Assembly (NCBI GenBank): GCA_964502705.1
Contig: CAZCXZ010000079.1
Coordinates: 1-15,970 of the forward strand
DNA length: 15,970 bases
Direction of reading: 5' to 3'
Source of the DNA: Berkiella sp964502705
GTDB lineage: Bacteria > Pseudomonadota > Gammaproteobacteria > Berkiellales > Berkiellaceae
A program made the translations under genes and the position numbers. Numbering within the stretch: position 1 is the stretch's first letter; the number at the start of each line of letters is the position of its first letter. Of this stretch, positions 7,127-14,227 are shown piece by piece. The notes below the pieces were generated by a model that was not told the DNA's origin, did not search any database, and worked only from the letters and a program-made list of their open reading frames with translations.

Positions 7127-8171
7127 ATATTCCTTCAGGGATTGCTGTTCGTGGTTGCTTATCTTTGATGTTAATCATTTGCTCGGTAGCGATCGATTGA
7201 ATCGCGGCTGCAAGTACCGTGGTGACATTCAAGGCTTCAGAAGCACCTGTTGTGGGTTCGCTGTTGGTTAGAATGGCTTTTAAGAAATGTTCACATTCAT
7301 TTTTTAACGGTTCAGCAGGCAGCAACGGGATAATTCGTTTTTCGGCGATAAAGGGTTGTGGTAAACCGTCAGTCCATGCATGCGGATAATTGAAAACGGT
7401 TAATTTATTTTCCCAGGGCTGGCAATCATCAAGCATGGCGATGGCTTGGCTACCCGTAACAATTAATTTTTGTTCTTTGTATGGGTATACCCAAGATGAT
7501 ATCACGCGTGCTTTCTTATTATTTGGAAAGTGCAGGTGAATTGTCGTTGTATCAGCCGTGGTATGCGATAAAGGATTTTCCTTTGTCGCCAACACTTTAG
7601 TCGGTAACGTTTGCATTAACCCTAAGATCATCGAGACATCGTGTGGCGCATAATCCCATAATACATTTTGCTCTGTTGGGAATTTGCCAAAATTAAAGCG
7701 CGTGGCATGAACCGACTGTAACTCACCAAGGGCACCTTCATGGTACAGTGCTTTTAGTTTAAGATAGCCAGGATGATATTGTAAAAGGTGTCCCACCATT
7801 AAACGTAAACCCTGCTGGTTAGCGAGTTGTTGTAATTGCTCAACTTGTTCAGGGTGATGAGTGATAGGCTTTTCAATAAATACGTGCTTTTTAGCTAATA
7901 AGGCACGGCGTGCTAAATCAAAATGGGTAACAGACGGTGTCGCGATAGCGACAGCATCAATGTCGGAAGCTAAAAGGCTATCATAATCATAACCTGTCAC
8001 TCCTAAGGTCGTTTGAAAGTGTGCAACCTTTGTAGGATCGGCATCACATACGCCTTTAAGCGCACCTAGTTCATGATAAACACGGATCAGGTTTTTGCCC
8101 CAGTTGCCACAACCGACAACAGCAATCTGGACAGCGGAATAATTGTATTTAACTGACAAAGTATGTCCCAT
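7119..8171 (-). CDS. Gfo/Idh/MocA-family NAD(P)-dependent dehydrogenase, probably a UDP-sugar 3-dehydrogenase
   Basis: The product has 350 residues. The Rossmann motif is IAVVGCGNWGKN (Gly20, 22, 25); the diagnostic EKPI with Lys101 follows a typical ATPSVTHFDLARRAL helix; VLWDYAPHDVSMIL carries Asp173 and His177 of the active site; and SSWVYPYKEQKLIVTGS is typical of the nucleotide-sugar subgroup. Its likely reaction is oxidation of the 3-hydroxyl of a UDP-GlcNAc-type sugar to a ketone, which the coupled aminotransferase then aminates (GnnA/GnnB in diaminoglucose lipid A, or WbpB/WbpE for diamino-uronic acids). The start is uncertain: ATG at 8171 lacks a Shine-Dalgarno, whereas the TTG four codons later follows GGGA at a good distance; either gives an N-terminal extension of some ten residues before the Rossmann strand. 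A promoter lies just upstream. Confidence 0.88.
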   Translation of the reverse strand: MGHTLSVKYNYSAVQIAVVGCGNWGKNLIRVYHELGALKGVCDADPTKVAHFQTTLGVTGYDYDSLLASDIDAVAIATPSVTHFDLARRALLAKKHVFIEKPITHHPEQVEQLQQLANQQGLRLMVGHLLQYHPGYLKLKALYHEGALGELQSVHATRFNFGKFPTEQNVLWDYAPHDVSMILGLMQTLPTKVLATKENPLSHTTADTTTIHLHFPNNKKARVISSWVYPYKEQKLIVTGSQAIAMLDDCQPWENKLTVFNYPHAWTDGLPQPFIAEKRIIPLLPAEPLKNECEHFLKAILTNSEPTTGASEALNVTTVLAAAIQSIATEQMINIKDKQPRTAIPEGIYA

Positions 8172-8202
8172 TTTTTTTATGATTCGACAGATGCAGCAAG
8201 CG

Positions 8203-8232
8203 ATTATCGCATACTTTCTAAAGTTGGCTAAG
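8203..8232 (-). promoter_or_regulatory. Candidate promoter for the sugar-modification operon
   Basis: On the minus strand TGCGATAAT is an extended -10 element (hexamer at plus positions 8203-8208). A weak -35 (TTAGCC) lies 18 nt further upstream. Transcription would start near 8196, leaving a leader of about 25 nt before ATG 8171. Confidence 0.42.
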
Positions 8233-8274
8233 GGCCAAATAGGGGGCTTTTATTAATTAGCTAACAAGCCAACT
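8222..8274. repeat. Inverted repeat in the divergent promoter region
   Basis: AGTTGGCT (8222-8229) is inverted as AGCCAACT (8267-8274), with a smaller TTAGCTAA palindrome (8257-8264) between. It sits in the 176-bp region between the divergent dehydrogenase and endonuclease genes and its left arm overlaps the -35 region of the minus-strand promoter. It could be an operator; eight bases with a 37-base gap could also occur by chance. No convincing sigma-70 promoter for the + strand pair was found here. Confidence 0.3.
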
Positions 8275-8347
8275 ATTAAAAAATAACCCTAAAGTCTCCA
8301 AATGCAGTAAAATGCCGGGCTCCTTAAGCTCCAGTTAGGACAGCCAT

Positions 8348-9067
8348 TTGCAAGTGTTACGGAATCCCTATCTTTTTTTGCTTACCCTTTGCTGGGGTCT
8401 TGGGTTTAGCCCTGTTGGGCTTGGGGCCATTAAAAACTATACAGAGGCAAAAAATACAGCAGCCCTGATCTGGCAAGAACATCGTGAGACCTTCTATTGT
8501 GGCTGTACGTATAATAAGCATGGCGTAATCAATTTTAGTTCTTGCGCTTTTAAGCCGAAAAATAAGCGGAAGGATCGTTATATTACCTGGGAGCATGTGG
8601 TCCCGGTTTCCTGGTATGGGAAGCATTTACCTTGTTGGCAGGGTGAAGGCTGTATCAGCAAAAAGGGCAAGCCCTATAAAGGGCGTAAATGTTGCCGTAA
8701 AAAAGACCAAGGCTTTCGCCAAATGGAAGCAGATTTACATAATTTAGTTCCTGAAATACAGGATTTGAACCTAGCGCGCAGAAATTATCGATTTACTGAC
8801 AAACTGGGTCAGCCAACCCAAGTCTTTCCTGGTTGTGAATTACAGATTGATGATAAAAGTGAACGGGTTGTTCCGCCAAAACAGCAAAAAGGCGTGATTG
8901 CTCGAATTCATCTTTACATGGAAAAAAAATACGGTATTGTACTAAGCGCTGATGAACGTAAACAATACCTTGCATGGAGTAAGCAATATGCTCCTAGTGC
9001 TTGGGAAAAGAAGTGGAATCAGCAAGTTGCCGCAGTACAGGGCGACCTTAATGAATTTATTCAGTAA
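8348..9067 (+). CDS. endA: Endonuclease I (EndA/Vvn family), secreted or periplasmic
   Basis: The product has 239 residues. The start is TTG 8348, seven bases after AGGA (8337-8340); GTG 8354 is possible but badly spaced. A signal peptide is visible (basic VLRN, then LFLLTLCWGLGFSPVGLGA, cleavage near residue 27). The mature part has the beta-beta-alpha-metal nuclease core of endonuclease I: FYCGCTY near 49, TWEHVVP with the metal ligand Glu82 and general-base His83, and MEADLHNLVP with the metal ligand Asn132, followed by LNLARRNYRF. Several paired cysteines (CGC, SSC, PCW, GC, KCC) fit the disulfide-rich family. It degrades DNA outside the cytoplasm. A basic insert (KKGKPYKGRKCCRKKDQ) between the two active-site segments is compatible with known variation. 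rimK follows 12 nt downstream, so the two are cotranscribed, although their functions are not obviously linked. Confidence 0.92.
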   Translation: MQVLRNPYLFLLTLCWGLGFSPVGLGAIKNYTEAKNTAALIWQEHRETFYCGCTYNKHGVINFSSCAFKPKNKRKDRYITWEHVVPVSWYGKHLPCWQGEGCISKKGKPYKGRKCCRKKDQGFRQMEADLHNLVPEIQDLNLARRNYRFTDKLGQPTQVFPGCELQIDDKSERVVPPKQQKGVIARIHLYMEKKYGIVLSADERKQYLAWSKQYAPSAWEKKWNQQVAAVQGDLNEFIQ

Positions 9068-9079
9068 CAAGGAATAAGC

Positions 9080-9982
9080 ATGAAAATTGGCATTTTATCA
9101 CGTGATCCGAAATTGTATTCAACCAAGCGTTTGGTTGAAGCAGCAGAGCAGCGTGGCCATGAAGTACAAACAGTAGATGTGCTTAAATGCTATATGAATA
9201 TTACGGCCAACCAGCCATCTGTACATTATAAAAAGCAGATCCTTAAATTTGATGCCATTATTCCTCGAATTGGTGCCTCAGTCACCGCCTATGGGACAGC
9301 CGTATTGCGTCAATTTGAAGTAAGTGGTGTCTACTCCGTGAATGAGTCGATAGCGATTTCACGTTCTCGCGACAAGTTACGTGCACACCAATTACTCGCC
9401 CGCAAGGGTGTTGGCATGCCTATTACAGGCTATGCTCACTCAGCGGATGCTACCGATGAGTTAATCGCTTTTGTTGGTGGGGCGCCTCTCATTGTGAAAC
9501 TCATGGAAAGCACACATGGCCAAGGGATAGTATTGGCTGAAACTGAAAAAGCCGCTGAAGGGGTGATTAATGCTTTTCGTGGTTTGAATGCGAATTTTCT
9601 AGTGCAAGAATACATTAAGGAATCAGGTGGTTCAGATATTCGTTGCTTTGTAGTTGGAGAAAGAGTTGTTGCAGCCATGATGCGTACCGCTAAAGAAGGG
9701 GATTTTCGTTCTAATTTACACCGTGGAGGCACTGCTAGCATTGTTAAGTTGCTCCCTGAAGAACGTGCCTTAGCGATTAAAGCCGCTAAAGTCATGGGGT
9801 TGAATGTTGCAGGCGTCGATCTGATACGATCCGAGCAGGGTCCATTGGTTTTAGAAGTGAATTCTTCACCAGGATTGCAAGGCATTGAGCGCGTTACACG
9901 TAAAGATGTCGCTGATATGATTATTGAACATATTGAAAAAGATTCCCTTAAAGGTGTAAATAAAACTAGAGGCAAAGGATGA
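9080..9982 (+). CDS. rimK: Ribosomal protein S6--L-glutamate ligase RimK
   Basis: The product has 300 residues, the same size as E. coli RimK, and follows it closely throughout: MKIGILSRDPKLYSTKRLVEAA at the N terminus, CYMNI, FDAIIPRIGASVTAYGTAVLRQFE, the ATP-grasp lid and phosphate-binding part GGAPLIVKLMESTHGQGIVLAET (about 132-155), LVQEYIKESGGSDIRCFVVG, AKEGDFRSNLHRGG, and the metal-binding end VLEVNSSPGLQGIE. It uses ATP to add glutamate residues to the C terminus of ribosomal protein S6 in the cytosol. ATG 9080 has AAGGA upstream in the 12-nt gap after endA, so it is the second gene of a two-gene transcript. A strong GC-rich hairpin begins seven bases after the stop codon. Identification is firm. 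Confidence 0.97.
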   Translation: MKIGILSRDPKLYSTKRLVEAAEQRGHEVQTVDVLKCYMNITANQPSVHYKKQILKFDAIIPRIGASVTAYGTAVLRQFEVSGVYSVNESIAISRSRDKLRAHQLLARKGVGMPITGYAHSADATDELIAFVGGAPLIVKLMESTHGQGIVLAETEKAAEGVINAFRGLNANFLVQEYIKESGGSDIRCFVVGERVVAAMMRTAKEGDFRSNLHRGGTASIVKLLPEERALAIKAAKVMGLNVAGVDLIRSEQGPLVLEVNSSPGLQGIERVTRKDVADMIIEHIEKDSLKGVNKTRGKG

Positions 9983-9988
9983 CCATGC

Positions 9989-10016
9989 TAGGGGCCGACC
10001 ACCGCGTCGGCCCCTA
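9989..10016. repeat. GC-rich extragenic palindrome after rimK
   Basis: TAGGGGCCGAC (9989-9999) and GTCGGCCCCTA (10006-10016) form a perfect 11-bp stem with a six-base loop (CACCGC). The arms are far richer in G+C than the surroundings. No T-run follows, so it is not a classical terminator; it resembles dispersed REP-like palindromes of the GTAGGGGC...GCCCCTAC type and may also protect the 3' end of the endA-rimK transcript. Only one copy is in this window. Confidence 0.6.
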
Positions 10017-10100
10017 CAAGCTACATTACTGTGTACCCCCTCCCATTCATAAAATAGTTCAACGAACACGGACACTTTTCCCATTTCCACTGTCTAACAG

Positions 10101-10118
10101 ATAATCTTGACAGATTAT
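10101..10118. promoter_or_regulatory. Dyad ATAATC-N6-GATTAT just upstream of the 10128 gene
   Basis: ATAATC (10101-10106) and GATTAT (10113-10118) flank TTGACA. The left half also gives GATAAT (10100-10105), a possible -10 with no good -35. The dyad lies between alternative start codons TTG 10107 and ATG 10128 and may be an operator. Confidence 0.28.
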
Positions 10119-10127
10119 GTGGAACTT

Positions 10128-12287
10128 ATGGCTGTACAAGTATCAATATTAAATGCCCTCGGTCAAATCAAAGAAGCTTTTTCTAAATTTTCACATCTTG
10201 AGTTAAAGGATGGCTTTGGAAAACTAGGGGAACTTGGTGGTGATGTCATTGCTTTAGGCGTTACCGCTTTTTCGGGTTATTTAATCGTTGATGTATTGCA
10301 AAATGAGAATCTTAAAACCCGTCAAAAAATCCTGCCAACCATTGGCTATTCATTAGGTATTCTTGTCTCGTTACCGTTAGCGATAATTATTATTGCAGGG
10401 GCAGCCGCTTTAGTCCCGCCCTTTGTTTTCGCCGCATCATGCGTTGCGGTAGTGCGTAATATTTCAACTTATCTTGAAGAGCGCGCAGAGCGAAATAATT
10501 TAAAGAAGGAACTTGTATCAAAATCAGAAATGTTGCAAAAAATTCGCAAAGCAAAATTGTCACCTGAAAATCATGAAATGGTTTTACACTATTTAGAAGG
10601 TCAAGATGTCATTTACTCTGCTCTCTATGAAAAAAGGCAAGCCATCATTACAAATGGTTCGATGGGCGTTGCTGAGAAAACTGAAAAAGTTTTGGTGCTT
10701 AATAAAATCATCGAGGATTTGTACTTGGCAAATCAAGAAGAAGGTGCACTGCGAGCAAATCAATTATCTGCGATTGCAGAAAAAATCAAGCAGGCAGATT
10801 TGCAGGATGTGGCAGCACAAGTATCAAGTTATAGCGCAATATGTCAAAAGGTTGAGCAATTAGAGATTAAGCCATCTTTAAAGAAATCCATGATACTTTA
10901 CAAATTTACGCATGAAAAAATTTATTCTCAAGATCTGCCTGCCAATATCAAGAAAAAATATATAGAAATGGTTGAGGGAGACAAGATCCATAGTGACGAT
11001 CTGAAATTACTGTATTCCCATCTTGGAAACCATTACCTCAACCAAACGCCTTTAAAACAAGTAGCCATTCAAGATGAAAACTTTTATGAGAAACTGAAAA
11101 AAGGTAACATGGATGCTGAGCAATTTGCGGTGATTGCTGAATATAACCAACAACCTAGAATTCTTTATGAAAGTTTGATGCAGTTTCGTGAAATGCTACC
11201 AACACTGTTAAAAGATGATCCTGAGCAAGCAGCAAAAAGTGATTTATTTGAACATTTCCGAAAAATATTCATTAGCTACCCAAATGATTGGCAGCCTGAA
11301 TGGGAAAAATGCAAAGCCGCATTGGGTGACACAACATTTGTTACTGAACTAGACAAAGAGCTAGCCAAAGTGACAGCCACGAATAGTGCTTTCGATTCAT
11401 TGACTATAGATGCGGATTTAAGAGCATATATTAAAGATCACTGTAAACAAGTTTTAACACAATCGGCAAACAGTTATAAAGCAGAGTTTCCTACCCCAAG
11501 TATCAATTTTAACCTTAAAGCGAATGATCTATTACATAAAGCGGGTATTAAGCCCGCATTTAAGCGGGCTTTCAGTGCCGTTGACAAAGGCTTTAATTCA
11601 GTTACAAAGGCAGCAAAAGAGCGAGTTTTGCGCAAAATTACGCGTGAGGAAGTGACAGAGGAATCCGTTGCGCACGATCAACATCAAGCTAAAGTATCAG
11701 CACTTAAAAAAGGCGTTCGTGATGAGTTTAATCAACGCTTCGAAGGTATTTTTAATGTGGTTGAAAAAAAGGAACGGTTAAATTTTCTAATTAAAGCGGT
11801 GCCTCGACGTATTTTAAATATCATTCTTAGTGTTGGCGTAGCGCTGGCAAGCTTAGCAACAACGGTTATTATTCCTGCCGTTGCATCACCAGCATCACCA
11901 GCAGCTGCCGCGGCTATTACAGCTCTAGGCGCTATCAGTGCGGCTTTAACTGGTCTTAGCCTTGTAAACAGTTCGCACTTAATCTATAAAAGTATCAAAG
12001 GTAAGATCAAATTAAGTGCGACACACAGTGCTGTCGCTTCTGGGGTTGCTCCATCGCCTGAGTATGATGCGCTAATTCATGCAGCAGGAAAAGCAAAAAT
12101 TGAGAAGCGTGATAAAAAAGAAGCAAAACGTGCTGAAAAATTGGCTAAAGAGCAAAAGTCAGAAGTGAGACCACAGCCGGTTGTCAGCAGTTCCATGCGT
12201 TCCTCCTCTGTGCCAATGAATGAAGAATCACCAAAAACAGAAACCACGCCAACTCACGATGTAACAGCTGGCAGCAAAAAACCCTAG
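10128..12287 (+). CDS. Large membrane-associated coiled-coil protein of unknown function
   Basis: The product has 719 residues from ATG 10128; in-frame TTG 10107 and GTG 10119 exist, but none has a strong ribosome site and a dyad overlaps the upstream ones. No family is recognised. Hydrophobic segments lie near the N terminus (about residues 38-56, GDVIALGVTAFSGYLIV, and 72-111, a long pair ending in VPPFVFAASCVAVV). A charged helical region of some 450 residues follows, rich in Lys, Glu, Gln and Leu and likely partly coiled coil. A second hydrophobic pair (about 561-620, with an Ala/Pro-rich turn PAVASPASPAAAAAITALG) precedes a basic stretch (KIEKRDKKEAKRAEKLAKEQK) and a disordered Ser/Thr/Pro tail with an acidic patch (NEESPKTE). 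Two helix pairs flanking a cytosolic or host-exposed helical body recall membrane-inserting type IV effectors, which is only an analogy. It lies 62 nt before the hydrolase gene. Confidence 0.7.
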   Translation: MAVQVSILNALGQIKEAFSKFSHLELKDGFGKLGELGGDVIALGVTAFSGYLIVDVLQNENLKTRQKILPTIGYSLGILVSLPLAIIIIAGAAALVPPFVFAASCVAVVRNISTYLEERAERNNLKKELVSKSEMLQKIRKAKLSPENHEMVLHYLEGQDVIYSALYEKRQAIITNGSMGVAEKTEKVLVLNKIIEDLYLANQEEGALRANQLSAIAEKIKQADLQDVAAQVSSYSAICQKVEQLEIKPSLKKSMILYKFTHEKIYSQDLPANIKKKYIEMVEGDKIHSDDLKLLYSHLGNHYLNQTPLKQVAIQDENFYEKLKKGNMDAEQFAVIAEYNQQPRILYESLMQFREMLPTLLKDDPEQAAKSDLFEHFRKIFISYPNDWQPEWEKCKAALGDTTFVTELDKELAKVTATNSAFDSLTIDADLRAYIKDHCKQVLTQSANSYKAEFPTPSINFNLKANDLLHKAGIKPAFKRAFSAVDKGFNSVTKAAKERVLRKITREEVTEESVAHDQHQAKVSALKKGVRDEFNQRFEGIFNVVEKKERLNFLIKAVPRRILNIILSVGVALASLATTVIIPAVASPASPAAAAAITALGAISAALTGLSLVNSSHLIYKSIKGKIKLSATHSAVASGVAPSPEYDALIHAAGKAKIEKRDKKEAKRAEKLAKEQKSEVRPQPVVSSSMRSSSVPMNEESPKTETTPTHDVTAGSKKP

Positions 12288-12349
12288 TGCCATGCTAGAA
12301 TCTTCTAGTGAGTCTTAAGCATATAGATTTGTTAGAAGGTTTGCTAATA

Positions 12350-13270
12350 ATGCCACTACATCCCATTATTTCCCGTATTGTGCGTCAGGCATATGCTAAA
12401 GGGCATGGTGCGCTTCATTTAGAAGATGTCGATACTGTTAGGAATCATTACCGTAAAAATTTTGCGCCCCCTAAGGGTGAACCTGGGATTGATTACCAAG
12501 CCAATCATTGCCTGCTGCGTATTCACAGACCCAAAGATAAGCAAGGTGCGCTACCGGCCATAATTTATTTGCGGGCAAGCGGTTACGTGCTGGGCTCGCT
12601 TGATGACACTGATTATTTTTGTAGTGAATTGGCTGCCTATTGCCAATGCGTCGTAATTGCAATGGAACCCCGTCTCTCACCTGAATTTAAATTTCCGATC
12701 CCGGTTGAAGATTGTTTAGATGGGCTTTATTACCTTCATGACAATCATCAAGCGCTAGGCATTGACCCTCGCAAAATTGCTTTATGGGGAGATAGTTCCG
12801 GAGGAAGTTATGCTGCCGTGATGGCTCAAGAAGTTAAAAATGAAAGGCTGATTGCCCAGCAAGTATTGGTATATCCTATGGTCGATTATTTTAATCGCTA
12901 TCCTTCTAAAGATCGTTATGGTGATGGTTATTTATTTGATACGACGCTCTCTGAATGGTTTATTACTAACTATTGTCGCTCAACCGACGATTACGCTCAT
13001 TGTCGTGTTTCACCTGCATTAGCTAAGGATTTCACTGGTTTGCCTCCGACACTTATTATTGGTGCAGAGTGTGATCCCATGCGTGATGAGTCAATTTTTT
13101 ATTATCAACAACTAGTTGCAGCGAAAGTACCGGTCAATGCGGTCTATTTTTTAGGCGTAACCCATGGCTTTTTATGGTATAGCCAGTTAGTTGATACTGC
13201 ACAAATTGCATTGAAATATGCAGCCGATCAGATCATGTTAGGCTTTGAGGCACCGTCGGAGGTTTTGTAA
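12350..13270 (+). CDS. Alpha/beta hydrolase fold-3 (hormone-sensitive-lipase family) with altered oxyanion motif
   Basis: The product has 306 residues if it starts at ATG 12350, ten bases after AGAAGG; an in-frame GTG at 12308 would add 14 residues without a ribosome site. The HSL-family layout is clear: LPAIIYLRASGYVLGSLDDTDYFCSELA, then EPRLSPEFKFPIPVEDCLDGLYYL, GIDPRKIALWGDSSGG with nucleophile Ser149, IIGAECDPMRDE with Asp242, and VTHGF with His272. The catalytic triad is therefore complete. The family's HGGG oxyanion motif reads RASG (75-78), and YRLAPE reads PRLSPE. Members are esterases or lipases for short acyl esters; with the changed motif the activity may be lowered or the substrate different. 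Its 3' end overlaps the convergent PF10118 gene by 38 nt. Confidence 0.88.
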   Translation: MPLHPIISRIVRQAYAKGHGALHLEDVDTVRNHYRKNFAPPKGEPGIDYQANHCLLRIHRPKDKQGALPAIIYLRASGYVLGSLDDTDYFCSELAAYCQCVVIAMEPRLSPEFKFPIPVEDCLDGLYYLHDNHQALGIDPRKIALWGDSSGGSYAAVMAQEVKNERLIAQQVLVYPMVDYFNRYPSKDRYGDGYLFDTTLSEWFITNYCRSTDDYAHCRVSPALAKDFTGLPPTLIIGAECDPMRDESIFYYQQLVAAKVPVNAVYFLGVTHGFLWYSQLVDTAQIALKYAADQIMLGFEAPSEVL

Positions 13271-14117
13271 ACTGTAAACCGTCACTAATTTGTTCTTTGG
13301 AATGTGTTGCAAAATAAGTTTTCCAATGTGCAATTAGGTGATCATTCTGATGCTTATTAGGATGAAAGGACGGTTTATAGTAATCCCAATAGGGTTTCCA
13401 TAACGCTCTATATAATCCACCCTTACCCCAATAAAACAGCCAAGCACGTTTATAGAAATTGAAGTTTTTATGTTTTTGATCGTGTTTCATCATAAACCAG
13501 ATAGGTTTTACATAGAGCAACATAAAGAACAAGGTCATCATGAGCATGCCTAAAATTCGCATGCCATAACTCCCGTTTACAGCTTTAAATACATCAAAGG
13601 CAACATGCTTATGTTCGATTTCCTCAATACAATGCCAGCGCCAAATAGCGCTATATTGTTTTGGAACATCTTCAAACCATCCTGTATCACGTAAAAAAAG
13701 ATCCGCAGCGATGGCAGTAAAATGTTCGCCTGCAGCGGAGAGAGAATAATGAAAAGTGTTTGAGATTTTGTTTAATGCACCAGCCAACCCACGAAATAGC
13801 CATAATGAGTATTGCTTAGGTAGATTATAATGTTTGAATACAAGTTTATGGCAATACTCTACAAAAGAGCGCCCATGAATCGCCTCTTGCGCAACTAGGC
13901 TTGCCACTTCGGCCTTGAGTAACTTGCACTTCACATCTTGTTTGGCTTTTTTGAGACTTAATACCAGCAATTTCTCAAGCTGCGGTAAAAAGAACGCTAA
14001 AGCATTAAAGTGATAGGTTTTTATATCAGAACCGCTATGCCAATATTTCGGCGTATTTTCAGGCGTTGAAAATTGCAAATGCCGAGGCTCAATGTTGGGT
14101 GCATAATCGTTTTTCAT
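13233..14117 (-). CDS. PF10118-type predicted metal-dependent hydrolase (ferritin-like)
   Basis: The product has 294 residues. The family pattern is plain: LVAQEAIHGRSF (Glu78, His81), then AGEHFTAIAADLFL (Glu131, His132), then IWRWHCIEEIEHKHVAFDVFKAV (His162, Glu165, Glu166, His169). The conserved Glu/His sets, including EExxH, fit a helical metal centre, probably di-iron. A hydrophobic stretch follows (MRILGMLMMTLFFMLLYVKPIWFMM, about 186-210), as in the family. The biochemical reaction of these proteins is not established; they are annotated only as metal-dependent hydrolases. The last 38 nt are shared with the convergent esterase gene. No clear Shine-Dalgarno precedes ATG 14117; TATAAC on the same strand lies too close upstream to be its -10 unless the message starts at or within the coding region. 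Confidence 0.82.
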   Translation of the reverse strand: MKNDYAPNIEPRHLQFSTPENTPKYWHSGSDIKTYHFNALAFFLPQLEKLLVLSLKKAKQDVKCKLLKAEVASLVAQEAIHGRSFVEYCHKLVFKHYNLPKQYSLWLFRGLAGALNKISNTFHYSLSAAGEHFTAIAADLFLRDTGWFEDVPKQYSAIWRWHCIEEIEHKHVAFDVFKAVNGSYGMRILGMLMMTLFFMLLYVKPIWFMMKHDQKHKNFNFYKRAWLFYWGKGGLYRALWKPYWDYYKPSFHPNKHQNDHLIAHWKTYFATHSKEQISDGLQFTKPPTVPQSLT

Positions 14118-14153
14118 AGTGTTATAGTCTAACGCGTTTTAGTTGAAATGGAA

Positions 14154-14182
14154 TTGCCTACAACATCGATTTTCGTTATAGT
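14154..14182 (+). promoter_or_regulatory. Sigma-70-type promoter for the 14228 gene
   Basis: TTGCCT (14154-14159), a 17-nt spacer and TATAGT (14177-14182) match the consensus at four and five of six positions. Transcription would start near 14189, giving a leader of about 40 nt. Confidence 0.6.
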
Positions 14183-14227
14183 AAGCGGCTTAAATTACCT
14201 TAATAACTAACTAAATAGGTGATACAT

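Noticed and set aside
6747..7271. Plus-strand frames opposite the aminotransferase and dehydrogenase genes
   Set aside because: Both sequences are antisense to firmly recognised enzymes and lack start signals or family features.
9436..9975. 179-codon open frame on the minus strand inside rimK
   Set aside because: It lies wholly antisense to the strongly conserved rimK gene, and its product has no family features; it is a shadow of rimK codon use.
10606..10863. 85-codon + strand frame inside the large ORF at 10128
   Set aside because: It is fully contained in another frame of a long coherent ORF, with no separate ribosome site and a low-complexity composition.
12295..12308. Short palindrome CTAGAATCTTCTAG between the large ORF and the esterase gene
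   Set aside because: Six-base arms with no T-run and no neighbouring promoter; it could easily occur by chance and is too weak for a terminator call.
14118..14149. Minus-strand promoter with TATAAC directly before the PF10118 gene
   Set aside because: The -10 would put the transcript start at or inside the start codon and no -35 lies at 16-18 nt, so it is not convincing.
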